From Paenibacillus odorifer (GTDB lineage Bacteria; Bacillota; Bacilli; Paenibacillales; Paenibacillaceae), in assembly GCF_000758725.1 (NCBI RefSeq), contig NZ_CP009428.1, positions 2,976,001-3,040,000 of the forward strand: a stretch of 64,000 nt of DNA. Direction: 5' to 3'. A program made the position numbers and the translations under genes. Positions 1 through 7,461 of the stretch are shown here, piece by piece. Each line of letters starts with the position of its first letter. Position 1 is the stretch's first letter. Under the pieces are notes generated by a model. The model was not told where the DNA came from, did no database searches, and saw only the letters and a list, made by a program, of their open reading frames with translations.

Positions 1-2
1 TG

Positions 3-560
3 CAACGCTTGATTTTGACAGGGATCGCGATTAGTAGTGGTTTTGGTGCGTTGTCGTTGTATATTTCTCTGAAAATGAATGCAAGTGATTATGAAATGGC
101 TGCGGTTTGGAGTGTCGGAAGTATTTATAGCGCGAACTGGACTTATATCATTATGATCGCACCTTGGGTGCTTATTTTAGGATTTGTAATGTATCGAAAA
201 AGCTATTTACTCAATTATTTTCAATTGGAGGATTCCAGTACAAAAAGCTTGGGGATCTCCGTAGAAAAAGAAAAGCTGATCTTTCTGTTATGCAGTGTGG
301 GGATTATAAGTGTTTGTGTATCTGTATCCGGTTCTATAAGTTTTATAGGCTTGATGGCTCCTCATATCGCCAGACGATTAGTAGGAATTAATCACCGCTA
401 TATTATGTTATCCAGTGCAGTGGTTGGGATGTTTTTGCTGGTGATCTCAGATTATTTTGCCAAAACAATATTTCAGCCGGCAGAGTTACCCGTGGGTATA
501 GTCGTTTCGATTATTGGTATTCCATATTTCTTATATTTATTAGCCAAGTCAAGAGTGTAG
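3..560 (+). CDS. FecCD-family iron-siderophore ABC permease, C-terminal part (5' end outside window)
   Basis: This is the C-terminal ~185 residues of a polytopic permease that would import ferric siderophore through the cytoplasmic membrane with a binding lipoprotein and an ATPase. The frame is open to the left edge of the window, so the start is not visible and the in-frame TTG at position 9 is not a real start. Family markers seen are the GSISFIGLMAPHIARRLVG stretch (the conserved cytoplasmic loop that contacts the ATPase in FecCD/BtuC proteins) and a final hydrophobic segment after AELPVGIVVSIIGIPYF. The stop lies 19 bases before the next gene, so it probably heads or continues an operon with the two hydrolases downstream. 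Substrate identity cannot be told from this part. Confidence 0.93.
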   Translation, partial: QRLILTGIAISSGFGALSLYISLKMNASDYEMAAVWSVGSIYSANWTYIIMIAPWVLILGFVMYRKSYLLNYFQLEDSSTKSLGISVEKEKLIFLLCSVGIISVCVSVSGSISFIGLMAPHIARRLVGINHRYIMLSSAVVGMFLLVISDYFAKTIFQPAELPVGIVVSIIGIPYFLYLLAKSRV

Positions 561-579
561 GGGAGAGTGTACAGAAAAA

Positions 580-1380
580 ATGACAACACAAGTAGAGCTC
601 GAACACACAGAATCATGGAAACTTGAATCTCAGTATATGGGTTACACGTACGATATAAAGGTTTCTCTTCCCAGAGAAGCAGCACCAGAAAAGGGCTTTC
701 CAGTATATTACATGCTCGATGGTAATTCATATTTTCAATTAGGTCGGGATGTCGTAAAACTGCAGTCAAGAAATGCCCCAAAAACTTTTATTGCACCAGC
801 AATTGTGATTGGAATTGGACATTATGGTACAGATGAAGAGGTCTCTAAAAGAAGATTTTATGATTTCACACCTCCTGCGAGGTTGTATGTATATCCGGAT
901 CGATTGAAAAATGCTGACATAGGACCACATGGTGGGGCTGAGAAGTTTTTAGCTTTTTTAGAATTAGAGTTAATGCCAGCAATCAACAAGAAATATAATG
1001 TGGATCAGCATAAACAAGCCTTGTTTGGTCACTCTCTCAGCGGTTTATTTGTCCTCTGGACGTTATTCACTCGTGCGAAGCTATTCCAGTATTATTTGGC
1101 CTCTAGTCCATCCATTTGGTGGAATGATCATGAAATCCTGACGTATGCGGAGCGGTTCTATAACAATGGTCAAGTGAAGATGACCGATAAACAAAAGTTA
1201 TTGATTACCGTAGGGAGTGAAGAGTCGTTTATGGTCGATGACGCAGCATTATTATTTTCAAAAATGAATGAATATGCTCTGCGTAATTTAGAGGTTGAGC
1301 ACTATGTCGCACCCAATGAAAATCACGCTTCTGTAGTGCCAACGATTATGAGTAGAGCGTTTCGAGTGCTGAACTGTTAA
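580..1380 (+). CDS. alpha/beta hydrolase of the esterase D / siderophore-esterase family
   Basis: A 266-residue cytoplasmic protein without signal peptide. The nucleophile elbow GHSLSG lies near residue 150, and a late His in NENHASV is a candidate catalytic His; this fits the PF00756 esterase family that includes IroE, Fes and Bacillus BesA (trilactone siderophore hydrolases). Early motifs VYYMLDGNSYF and the acidic/aromatic block before the nucleophile are typical of that family. It directly follows a ferric-siderophore permease, so release of iron by hydrolysing an imported ester siderophore is the likely role; this is inference from context. A second hydrolase of similar type follows after 11 bases, so the two are probably co-transcribed. 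Confidence 0.82.
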   Translation: MTTQVELEHTESWKLESQYMGYTYDIKVSLPREAAPEKGFPVYYMLDGNSYFQLGRDVVKLQSRNAPKTFIAPAIVIGIGHYGTDEEVSKRRFYDFTPPARLYVYPDRLKNADIGPHGGAEKFLAFLELELMPAINKKYNVDQHKQALFGHSLSGLFVLWTLFTRAKLFQYYLASSPSIWWNDHEILTYAERFYNNGQVKMTDKQKLLITVGSEESFMVDDAALLFSKMNEYALRNLEVEHYVAPNENHASVVPTIMSRAFRVLNC

Positions 1381-1391
1381 GGAGTGGGGAT

Positions 1392-2144
1392 ATGACGCAA
1401 ATGAGGGCAGGCGAGCTTGTGCTTTTTGAACATATAGATCGTCAGATTACCGTGTATTTACCGAAAGAATATCATCTATTTCCGGAGCGGATATTTCCAG
1501 CGGTTTTCTTACAGGATGGAGATTTTTTGTTCAAAGAGGCGATTATAGCTATAGAGAAAGATGTGGAAGAGGGAGTAACAGAGCCGGTTATTTTTATCGG
1601 GATTGATTCTCAACTGCGGAATGATGAATATACACCTTGGGAAATGCCTGCTCTTTTTAAGGATTGGTCCTTTGGGGGCAAGGGCGATGATTATTTGAAT
1701 TACGTCTATCAGGATCTTGTACCCTATATCAAAAGCTCCTATCGCATCTCTAACGAGCCGAAGAAATTGGCTTTGGGTGGTGTTTCACTAGGTGGATTAA
1801 TAAGTCTGTACGCAATGTACAAGACTGAAGCTATTTTTGGAAATTTTATATTCATATCTGCGTCTGTATGGTTTAAAGATTTCATTCATTACATGGAAGC
1901 TTCAAGACTAGATAGGGAATGCAGAATTTATATGTATGTTGGTGAACAGGAAGGTATCCACAAGACAAATGTCCAGAAGGACATGGTGCCTAACAGCAAA
2001 CGTGCTTATGATATTTTAAAAGAGAAGATTGATGAAGCTGATCAGCGTGTGAAGTTTGAGACGGATCCGCTGGGCACGCATAATGACATGTTTTTCCTGC
2101 AATATTTTCCGAATAGTATCAGGTTCTTATTTCCTGCAAAATAA
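1392..2144 (+). CDS. second esterase-family alpha/beta hydrolase
   Basis: A 250-residue protein of the same broad esterase fold as its upstream neighbour, but clearly divergent. The nucleophile motif GVSLGG is near residue 135 and a candidate catalytic His is in the GTHNDMFF stretch close to the C-terminus. AGGAGTGGGG precedes the ATG at a good distance. The ORF begins 11 bases after the previous stop, and an inverted repeat (2149-2192) follows it, so it is the last gene of the permease-hydrolase operon. Two tandem hydrolases may act on different forms of one siderophore (for example intact ester and partly cut product), but sequence alone does not show the substrate. Confidence 0.75.
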   Translation: MTQMRAGELVLFEHIDRQITVYLPKEYHLFPERIFPAVFLQDGDFLFKEAIIAIEKDVEEGVTEPVIFIGIDSQLRNDEYTPWEMPALFKDWSFGGKGDDYLNYVYQDLVPYIKSSYRISNEPKKLALGGVSLGGLISLYAMYKTEAIFGNFIFISASVWFKDFIHYMEASRLDRECRIYMYVGEQEGIHKTNVQKDMVPNSKRAYDILKEKIDEADQRVKFETDPLGTHNDMFFLQYFPNSIRFLFPAK

Positions 2145-2148
2145 ACAT

Positions 2149-2192
2149 AATAGGACGAGCGGGAGAGAGTAGCCTTGCTTCGTCCTATTTAT
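2149..2192 (+). terminator. Rho-independent terminator after the siderophore-hydrolase operon
   Basis: The arms AATAGGACGA (2149-2158) and TCGTCCTATT (2180-2189) are perfectly complementary, with T residues following. It lies directly behind the second hydrolase gene and may also serve the convergent gene on the other strand. Confidence 0.75.
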
Positions 2193-2226
2193 CGATGAAA
2201 AGGGTCATGGCTAGCACATAGCTGCT

Positions 2227-2763
2227 CTAGTTATTCTTCTGTAAATTCTCGAGATGGGCATCCAAATTGTCGAAGGTTTGGGAAATCCCCTCTAACATCC
2301 CCATATCAATAACTTGTTGCAAGGCTTCCGGAGAAGAGTATTTACCGGTATTCACCAGCTTCGTTTGACCATCCAGGTCGATAAAATCTAGTTGGACAAG
2401 CGTCTCAGGCAAATCTTTTGAAATATTCCCCTCTGCATCTGAGAACCCATCTGTATAAATGACTTGTTCTGGGACTGTAATTTCCTTATACAATGCCTTG
2501 CCCCAAGACTCCATACCGTAGAAATCACCTTGATTCTTATCCTCGCACTTCATGCAATAATGCCAAGTACCCCCTGGACGGAAATCGACATTACATACGG
2601 GAAGCGTCCAACCTTTTGGACCCCACCAGTGCTTCAAATGCTCAGCCTCAGAAAAAGCTTTGAATACAAGTTCACGTGGAGCTTGGAATACGCGCTCTAA
2701 TACTAATGTGTTGCCATCAACAATTTTGGATACCACTTGGTTGGACGGGTTAGAATTTGTCAT
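2227..2763 (-). CDS. SRPBCC / AHSA1-type lipid-binding-fold protein
   Basis: A 178-residue protein of the AHSA1/CalC branch of the SRPBCC (START-like) fold. Typical features are LVLERVFQAPRELVFKAFSE near the N-terminus, HWWGPKGWTLP, and the C-terminal block with GWKILD-like helix (here GMLEGISQTFDNLDAHL). The longer frame starts with TTG, but that codon sits inside the Shine-Dalgarno sequence GAGGAGG; the ATG at 2763 has the proper spacing. The gene follows an ArsR-type repressor by ~50 bases in the same direction, a very common pairing in Firmicutes and Actinobacteria. The family binds hydrophobic ligands; the ligand here is unknown. Confidence 0.88.
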   Translation of the reverse strand: MTNSNPSNQVVSKIVDGNTLVLERVFQAPRELVFKAFSEAEHLKHWWGPKGWTLPVCNVDFRPGGTWHYCMKCEDKNQGDFYGMESWGKALYKEITVPEQVIYTDGFSDAEGNISKDLPETLVQLDFIDLDGQTKLVNTGKYSSPEALQQVIDMGMLEGISQTFDNLDAHLENLQKNN

Positions 2764-2814
2764 GGGATAGATCCTCCTCAAATTTGTATGCTTCCTGCCA
2801 ATTTCAGCCTGAGA

Positions 2815-3147
2815 CTATGATTTTTTATTGTTTTCATTGCTCTGTAGCTTTTGCAAATAATCATCCAGTCGATCATATCGTTCTTCCCATATATGGCGGT
2901 AGGAGTCTAACCAATCGTCTATTTCCTTAAATGGATCAGGACGTAGCTTGCAAATGCGCTTGTTAGCAACAGCTTGAACTTCAATTAAGCCCGCTTCACT
3001 AAGGACGCGCAAATGCTTGGACGCTTGAGGCTGCCGTAGCTGAAGACTTTCTGCAATCTCCCCAACGGTTAAGGGATTAACCCGTAATAGTTCAACGATC
3101 TGCATGCGGTGGGGCTCAGCTAAGGCACTCATAACGTTAGTATTCAT
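2815..3147 (-). CDS. ArsR-family winged-helix transcriptional regulator
   Basis: A 110-residue winged-helix regulator. The HTH reads LTVGEIAESLQLRQPQASKHLRVL, followed by the wing EAGLIEVQAVANKRICKL. The metal-binding ELCVC motif of classical ArsR/SmtB sensors is absent, so it is probably one of the non-metal members usually paired with SRPBCC proteins, as here. The C-terminal tail is charged and helical. It likely represses its own two-gene operon. The ribosome binding site before the ATG is weak (AAGTGATCC), which may keep expression low. Confidence 0.9.
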   Translation of the reverse strand: MNTNVMSALAEPHRMQIVELLRVNPLTVGEIAESLQLRQPQASKHLRVLSEAGLIEVQAVANKRICKLRPDPFKEIDDWLDSYRHIWEERYDRLDDYLQKLQSNENNKKS

Positions 3148-3270
3148 AAACGAGGATCACTTCGATTCATTAAATTCATTCGCTCTATTATGACGCACCA
3201 TGGTTAAACGGCTCTATAGCGCCTCCTTTTTGTTATTTCCTGTTTGTAATAATAATTTTAATATACCATG

Positions 3271-3286
3271 ACAGGAATATTCCTGT
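3271..3286. promoter_or_regulatory. 16-bp perfect palindrome, candidate operator
   Basis: ACAGGAATATTCCTGT is a perfect inverted repeat without spacer. It lies 124 bases upstream of the ArsR-type gene and ~95 bases upstream of the rightward -35 element. Winged-helix repressors of this type bind such dyads, so ArsR autoregulation is possible, but the distance makes this uncertain. Confidence 0.45.
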
Positions 3287-3379
3287 AAAGGAATGTATAA
3301 AATGCATTGAATGACACCTGCAAAAGAAGGGCATGATACAAGCATTAAAAAGAAATATGTTCCATGATAACCATCAAAC

Positions 3380-3408
3380 TTTACAAAAAACATAGGAATA
3401 GATATAAT
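3380..3408 (+). promoter_or_regulatory. sigma-A promoter for the stress-protein/mrp operon
   Basis: TTTACA (3380-3385) and TATAAT (3403-3408) are separated by 17 bases. This is the only good promoter seen upstream of the operon, and it predicts a leader of about 80 bases before the first gene. Confidence 0.7.
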
Positions 3409-3440
3409 TAAGTATAACTTATCGGGTTTTAGTAATACGC

Positions 3441-3468
3441 AAGGGGCCTAACGCCAGTGGGCTCCTTT
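3441..3468 (+). promoter_or_regulatory. leader hairpin, possible attenuator
   Basis: AAGGGGCC (3441-3448) pairs with GGCTCCTT (3460-3467) with one G-U pair, and is followed by TTTGTATTTC. It sits between the promoter and the first gene and resembles a weak intrinsic terminator, so it could attenuate transcription of the operon. Confidence 0.45.
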
Positions 3469-3495
3469 TGTATTTCTTGGCCATGTTACAGGAGG

Positions 3496-4134
3496 GTGAA
3501 GGTCATACACAATGAAAAGATTATGGTTTGTGTTCATTATGGTCCGCATGGGGAGCGTTTAATCCGGCGTGGTGTCCAACTATCTGAAATTATAGGGGCG
3601 CCATTGTTTGTATTAAATGTCGATAGTTCGGATATTGATGAATATAATCAGAGCAAAGAAATGTATATGACGGTCTGGAAACGTCTTGCCGATGAAGCTG
3701 GCGCAGAGTTTATCATTCGGAAACGTGAAGGCCGAAAAACAACAGATATTATTGTAGAAGTTGCTGAAGAAAATGAGGTCACACAGATCGTCATTGGACA
3801 ATCTGCTCAAACTCGGTGGCAGGAGCTTACCAAACGTAATTTCATCAATGAACTCATTGGTAAAATGAAAATGATGGATCTGCATGTCGTGGCTGTGCAG
3901 CGGATGCGCGCCGGGTTGGAAGAAACCCATGAGGAAGGCGTTATCGCCTACCTGGTCAAAAACGGGGCTGAATATCAGCTCAGTGATGAACCTCAGGGAG
4001 AGTATTCGCTTAAGGGAAAGTTCTTTCACGAACTACACACAGAATTTGAGAACGGTTTATTCAGAATTGAGCAGGAAGATGGAAAGGCTAGATATCTGCA
4101 TATTTGTGATGGCACATTGACCGATTCTTTATAA
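3496..4134 (+). CDS. KdpD-type universal-stress-domain protein, first gene of the mrp operon
   Basis: A ~212-residue protein. The opening KIMVCVHYGPHGERLIRRG and the later IVIGQSAQTRWQEL match the universal-stress (Usp) domain found in the sensor kinase KdpD, but there is no kinase domain. The C-terminal ~70 residues are not recognised. The start is uncertain: GTG 3496 abuts the AGGAGG at 3490-3495 with almost no spacing, while the ATG at 3523 is 27 bases away. The gene lies just upstream of the Mrp cation antiporter, so a role in sensing ion or osmotic state for that transporter is an attractive inference. KdpD-like stand-alone proteins occur near K+ and Na+ transporters in Bacilli. Confidence 0.7.
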   Translation: MKVIHNEKIMVCVHYGPHGERLIRRGVQLSEIIGAPLFVLNVDSSDIDEYNQSKEMYMTVWKRLADEAGAEFIIRKREGRKTTDIIVEVAEENEVTQIVIGQSAQTRWQELTKRNFINELIGKMKMMDLHVVAVQRMRAGLEETHEEGVIAYLVKNGAEYQLSDEPQGEYSLKGKFFHELHTEFENGLFRIEQEDGKARYLHICDGTLTDSL

Positions 4135-4157
4135 TCGGGCTTGCCCTTATCAACATT

Positions 4158-4179
4158 GGGGCCTTGTATATAAGGCCCT
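4158..4179 (+). other. hairpin between the stress-protein gene and mrpA
   Basis: GGGGCCTT (4158-4165) and AAGGCCCT (4172-4179) form an 8-bp stem with a 6-base loop. No T run follows, so it is more likely an RNA-processing or stability element than a terminator. Confidence 0.4.
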
Positions 4180-4267
4180 ACCAATCATATGATCTTTGGC
4201 TTTTGGTGAAAAAGTAAGTACTAAAGTTCACAACTTGATAAGCTCAAGTGGAAAAGGAGGACTGCCT

Positions 4268-7126
4268 TTGCTGCATGTAATCATACTTGTTCCGTTTCTA
4301 ATGGCCTTAGTAATCGCACTTTTGTCCAAGAGAGCACCCAACCTTCATAGAGGATGGCTTGTTTTCCCTGGTTCACTCGTTTTGTTTGTTTATTTCTTAA
4401 CCCGGATTCCCGTTATTAAGGGTGGGGATTTGGGATATGAAACCATTTCATGGATTCCTTCACTAGGAATTGATTTGGTTTTCCATCTGGATGGATTAAG
4501 TTTGTTGTTTGCTTTGCTAATCACTGGGATGGGTAGTCTTGTAATTATCTATTCAATTTATTATCTTGACCGGCGAAAAGAAGCGTTAACCCCTTTTTAT
4601 ATTTATCTAATGTTGTTTATGGGGGCGATGCTTGGCGTTGTGCTCTCGGATAACTTGATGGTGTTATACGGCTTTTGGGAATTAACAAGTGTTTCGTCAT
4701 TTCTGTTAATTGCCTTTTGGCATCGGCGGCAAAAATCGCGGTATGGTGCTCTCAAATCTATGTTGATTACCGTATTTGGTGGTTTAGCGATGTTTGCCGG
4801 CTTTTTAATGCTTTATGTAATGACAGGCACCTTTAGTATCCGGGAAATTTGGAGTGAGGTTGGCGATATTAGCGGGCATGCTTTATTTATTCCGGCGATG
4901 CTACTAATTCTTTTAGGCGCCTTCACCAAATCAGCGCAGTTCCCGTTTCATATCTGGCTGCCAGATGCCATGGAGGCACCTACACCCGTTAGCGCCTATC
5001 TTCACTCGGCAACGATGGTTAAAGCTGGATTGTATCTTGTCGCCCGTTTCAGCCCTGTTTTTGCGGGGCAATATGAGTGGTTCTGGGTTGTGTCAGGCGT
5101 CGGTTTGATCACCTTGATTTATGGCTCTATCCAGGCGATGAAGCAGACGGACCTGAAGGCTCTATTAGCCTATTCAACGATTAGTCAACTTGGACTGATT
5201 ATGGGATTGCTGGGAATGGGATCGGCAGCGGCATTTTATGTAGGGGGAGATTCAGTCTTTTACACTGCTGCAACAACAGCGGCTATCTTTCACCTTATTA
5301 ACCATGCCATCTTTAAAGGCTCTTTGTTTATGATGGTCGGTATAGTTGACCATGAGACGGGTACCCGCGACCTGCGGAAGTTGGGCGGACTGATTTCCAT
5401 TATGCCGGTTACCTTTACGGTAGCGATGATCGGCAGTTTCTCGATGGCTGGTTTGCCGCCATTTTCCGGGTTTTTAAGTAAAGAAATGTTTTTTACAGCT
5501 GTTCTGAATATCCGAAACCTGGATATATTGTCTGTTCCCTCGTTGTTTACGCTCTTCCCGGTTTTGGCCTGGATTGCCAGCGTGTTTACTTTTGCATACA
5601 GTATGATTTTGGTTTTTCACACCTTTTTCGGAAAATATCAGCCTGAGAAGCTGGACAAAAAACCGCATGAAGCCCCATTTGGACTTCTGCTTGCCCCGTG
5701 CCTGCTAGCAGTGCTGTCTATATTTATCGGTTTTTTCCCGAATATATTATCCAATACACTTATTATCCCTGCAATGAATGCTATTCACCCAATCTTGCAG
5801 ACCGGAGAACCCTTTGTTGTGAATATTCATTTCTGGCACGGCTTTACACCAGAAATATGGATGACACTTGGTGTTGTGATTCTTGGTATTATTGTATACC
5901 GAATCTATGGCCGCTGGAGTCTGGTCGATAAAGAATGGGGCAGTGGCTACACTTTAAATCAAGTCTATGACGGAGTAATCCGGCTGGTCGAGAAATCGTC
6001 TAGGGCGTTGACTGGCACCTATATGACAGGTTCCATGCGCCATTACTTGATGTATATCTTCGCTTTCCTGATCGTAGCCATTGGTGGAGCCGTGTGGTAT
6101 ACCGATGGAATTACGCTTGGGACAACTGAATATGCTCCGTTTTCGTTGTTTGAAGTTATTGTTGTTATGGTTATGCTTGTGGGCGCTTTGGCTATCCCAT
6201 TTGTACGTTCCAGAATCACAGCCATTTTGTTAACAGGAATGGTTGGTTATATGGTTACTTTACTCTTTGTTCTGTTCCGGGCACCTGATCTGGCGCTTAC
6301 GCAGATGATTGTCGAAGTAGTATCCGTTACATTGTTCCTGCTATGTTTTCGGCATTTGCCTAAGCTGGAGAAAGAACCGTTCAAACTTCGGTCCCGCTTG
6401 CCTAAGCTAATTATTTCCATCGGGATGGGAATAACCATGACATTGGTTGCACTTGCTGCTTTAGGCAGTAGTCCGTTCGAATCCATCTCGAAATATTATG
6501 TGGAGAATAGCTATACCTTGGGTGGCGGTAAAAATATTGTTAATGTTCTGCTCGTTGATTTCCGCGGCTTTGATACCATGTTTGAAATTACAGTGCTTGG
6601 CCTTGCCTCACTTGCTATTTATTCCATGATCAAACTGCAGTTGGATACAGATGGAACTATTGCCCCACTGAAGCGGGCTGTGAAGGATAATAAACCACGT
6701 TCTTCTGTAAGTGATGATGTGTTACTACAAGCGGTAGCTAAAGTAGCCTTCGTTATGATACTAATATTTTCGCTTTATCTGTTTTTCGCCGGACATAATA
6801 ATCCGGGAGGCGGATTTATTGGAGCATTGATGGCATCAGCCGCATTGGTACTACTCGCCATTACTTTTGGGATTGATATGGTTGAGAAGGTATTGCCTAT
6901 CGACTATCGTAAGTTAATCGCGATAGGGGTATCTGTAGCTTTTCTTACAGGAATAGGTTCGTTTTTATTCGATGTACCTTTTCTGAGCCAAGCGTTTGGC
7001 TATTTCCAACTGCCACTTATGGGCAAAACAGAACTGACCACAGCAATGTTCTTTGATCTCGGTGTTTTCTTAGCTGTTATTGGTGTCACTATGAATATCA
7101 TATTTACGATCGGGAGGGATAGCTAA
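4268..7126 (+). CDS. mrpA: Na+/H+ antiporter subunit A with fused subunit B domain (MrpA-MrpB)
   Basis: A ~952-residue membrane protein, longer than Bacillus MrpA (about 800). The first ~500 residues are the NADH-dehydrogenase ND5-like proton channel part (GFWELTSVSSFLLIAFW, QFPFHIWLPDAMEAPTPVSA, LLAYSTISQLG). The middle carries the extra MrpA C-terminal region. The last ~150 residues, from about LLQAVAKVAFVMILIFSLYL with GHNNPGGGFIGAL, are a complete MnhB/MrpB domain. A and B are therefore one polypeptide, the arrangement called group 2 Mrp. The TTG at 4268 is chosen because AAGGAGG at 4254-4260 precedes it with 7-base spacing; the longer frame from 4196 has no such site. Its stop overlaps the ATG of mrpC by one base. 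Confidence 0.95.
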   Translation: MLHVIILVPFLMALVIALLSKRAPNLHRGWLVFPGSLVLFVYFLTRIPVIKGGDLGYETISWIPSLGIDLVFHLDGLSLLFALLITGMGSLVIIYSIYYLDRRKEALTPFYIYLMLFMGAMLGVVLSDNLMVLYGFWELTSVSSFLLIAFWHRRQKSRYGALKSMLITVFGGLAMFAGFLMLYVMTGTFSIREIWSEVGDISGHALFIPAMLLILLGAFTKSAQFPFHIWLPDAMEAPTPVSAYLHSATMVKAGLYLVARFSPVFAGQYEWFWVVSGVGLITLIYGSIQAMKQTDLKALLAYSTISQLGLIMGLLGMGSAAAFYVGGDSVFYTAATTAAIFHLINHAIFKGSLFMMVGIVDHETGTRDLRKLGGLISIMPVTFTVAMIGSFSMAGLPPFSGFLSKEMFFTAVLNIRNLDILSVPSLFTLFPVLAWIASVFTFAYSMILVFHTFFGKYQPEKLDKKPHEAPFGLLLAPCLLAVLSIFIGFFPNILSNTLIIPAMNAIHPILQTGEPFVVNIHFWHGFTPEIWMTLGVVILGIIVYRIYGRWSLVDKEWGSGYTLNQVYDGVIRLVEKSSRALTGTYMTGSMRHYLMYIFAFLIVAIGGAVWYTDGITLGTTEYAPFSLFEVIVVMVMLVGALAIPFVRSRITAILLTGMVGYMVTLLFVLFRAPDLALTQMIVEVVSVTLFLLCFRHLPKLEKEPFKLRSRLPKLIISIGMGITMTLVALAALGSSPFESISKYYVENSYTLGGGKNIVNVLLVDFRGFDTMFEITVLGLASLAIYSMIKLQLDTDGTIAPLKRAVKDNKPRSSVSDDVLLQAVAKVAFVMILIFSLYLFFAGHNNPGGGFIGALMASAALVLLAITFGIDMVEKVLPIDYRKLIAIGVSVAFLTGIGSFLFDVPFLSQAFGYFQLPLMGKTELTTAMFFDLGVFLAVIGVTMNIIFTIGRDS

Positions 7127-7461
7127 TGGAGCTTATTATTGCCCTGGCGATCGGTGTACTGTTTTCCGTAGGTGTTTATCTAGTTCTTTCCAAAAGCTTG
7201 CTGCGTATCCTTCTGGGAACCACTTTAATAACGCACGGCGTTCATTTGTTGTTACTGACAATGTCTGGCCTCAAGACAGGTGCTGCACCATTGCTGGGTG
7301 AGGAAGCGGAAGCTTATGTCGATCCTTTGCCGCAGGCGCTCATTTTGACCTCTATTGTAATTAGCTTTGGAGTAACAGCATTTTTTATTGTTTTGGCATA
7401 CCGGACTTACCGCTCGACGGGTACCGATGATGTGGAAGGAACCAAGGAGGAGAGACGATGA
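7126..7461 (+). CDS. mrpC: Na+/H+ antiporter subunit C
   Basis: A 111-residue protein with three predicted membrane segments, the NuoK-like subunit of the Mrp complex. Typical features are SKSLLRILLGTTLITHGVHLLLL and DPLPQALILTSIVISFGVTAFF. It begins inside the mrpA stop (TAATG), showing translational coupling, and overlaps mrpD by four bases. It is required for assembly of the membrane antiporter that exports Na+ in exchange for protons. Confidence 0.95.
   Translation: MELIIALAIGVLFSVGVYLVLSKSLLRILLGTTLITHGVHLLLLTMSGLKTGAAPLLGEEAEAYVDPLPQALILTSIVISFGVTAFFIVLAYRTYRSTGTDDVEGTKEERR

Larger units (their letters stand above)
3148..3495. other. divergent intergenic region between arsR-like gene and the mrp operon
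   Basis: About 350 bases without a gene. It holds a 16-bp perfect palindrome (3271-3286), a sigma-A type promoter for the rightward operon (3380-3408), and a leader hairpin (3441-3468) ahead of the first gene. No riboswitch class was recognised. Confidence 0.7.

Noticed and set aside
9..560. TTG at position 9 as the start of the permease gene
   Set aside because: The frame is open to the edge and the protein is only the C-terminal part of a ~330-residue family.
2464..2700. 78-residue plus-strand ORF opposite the SRPBCC gene
   Set aside because: Shadow of the minus-strand gene; no ribosome binding site and no family features.
3415..3495. c-di-AMP (ydaO) or other known riboswitch in the mrp leader
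   Set aside because: The conserved motifs of that class could not be found; only a simple hairpin is visible.
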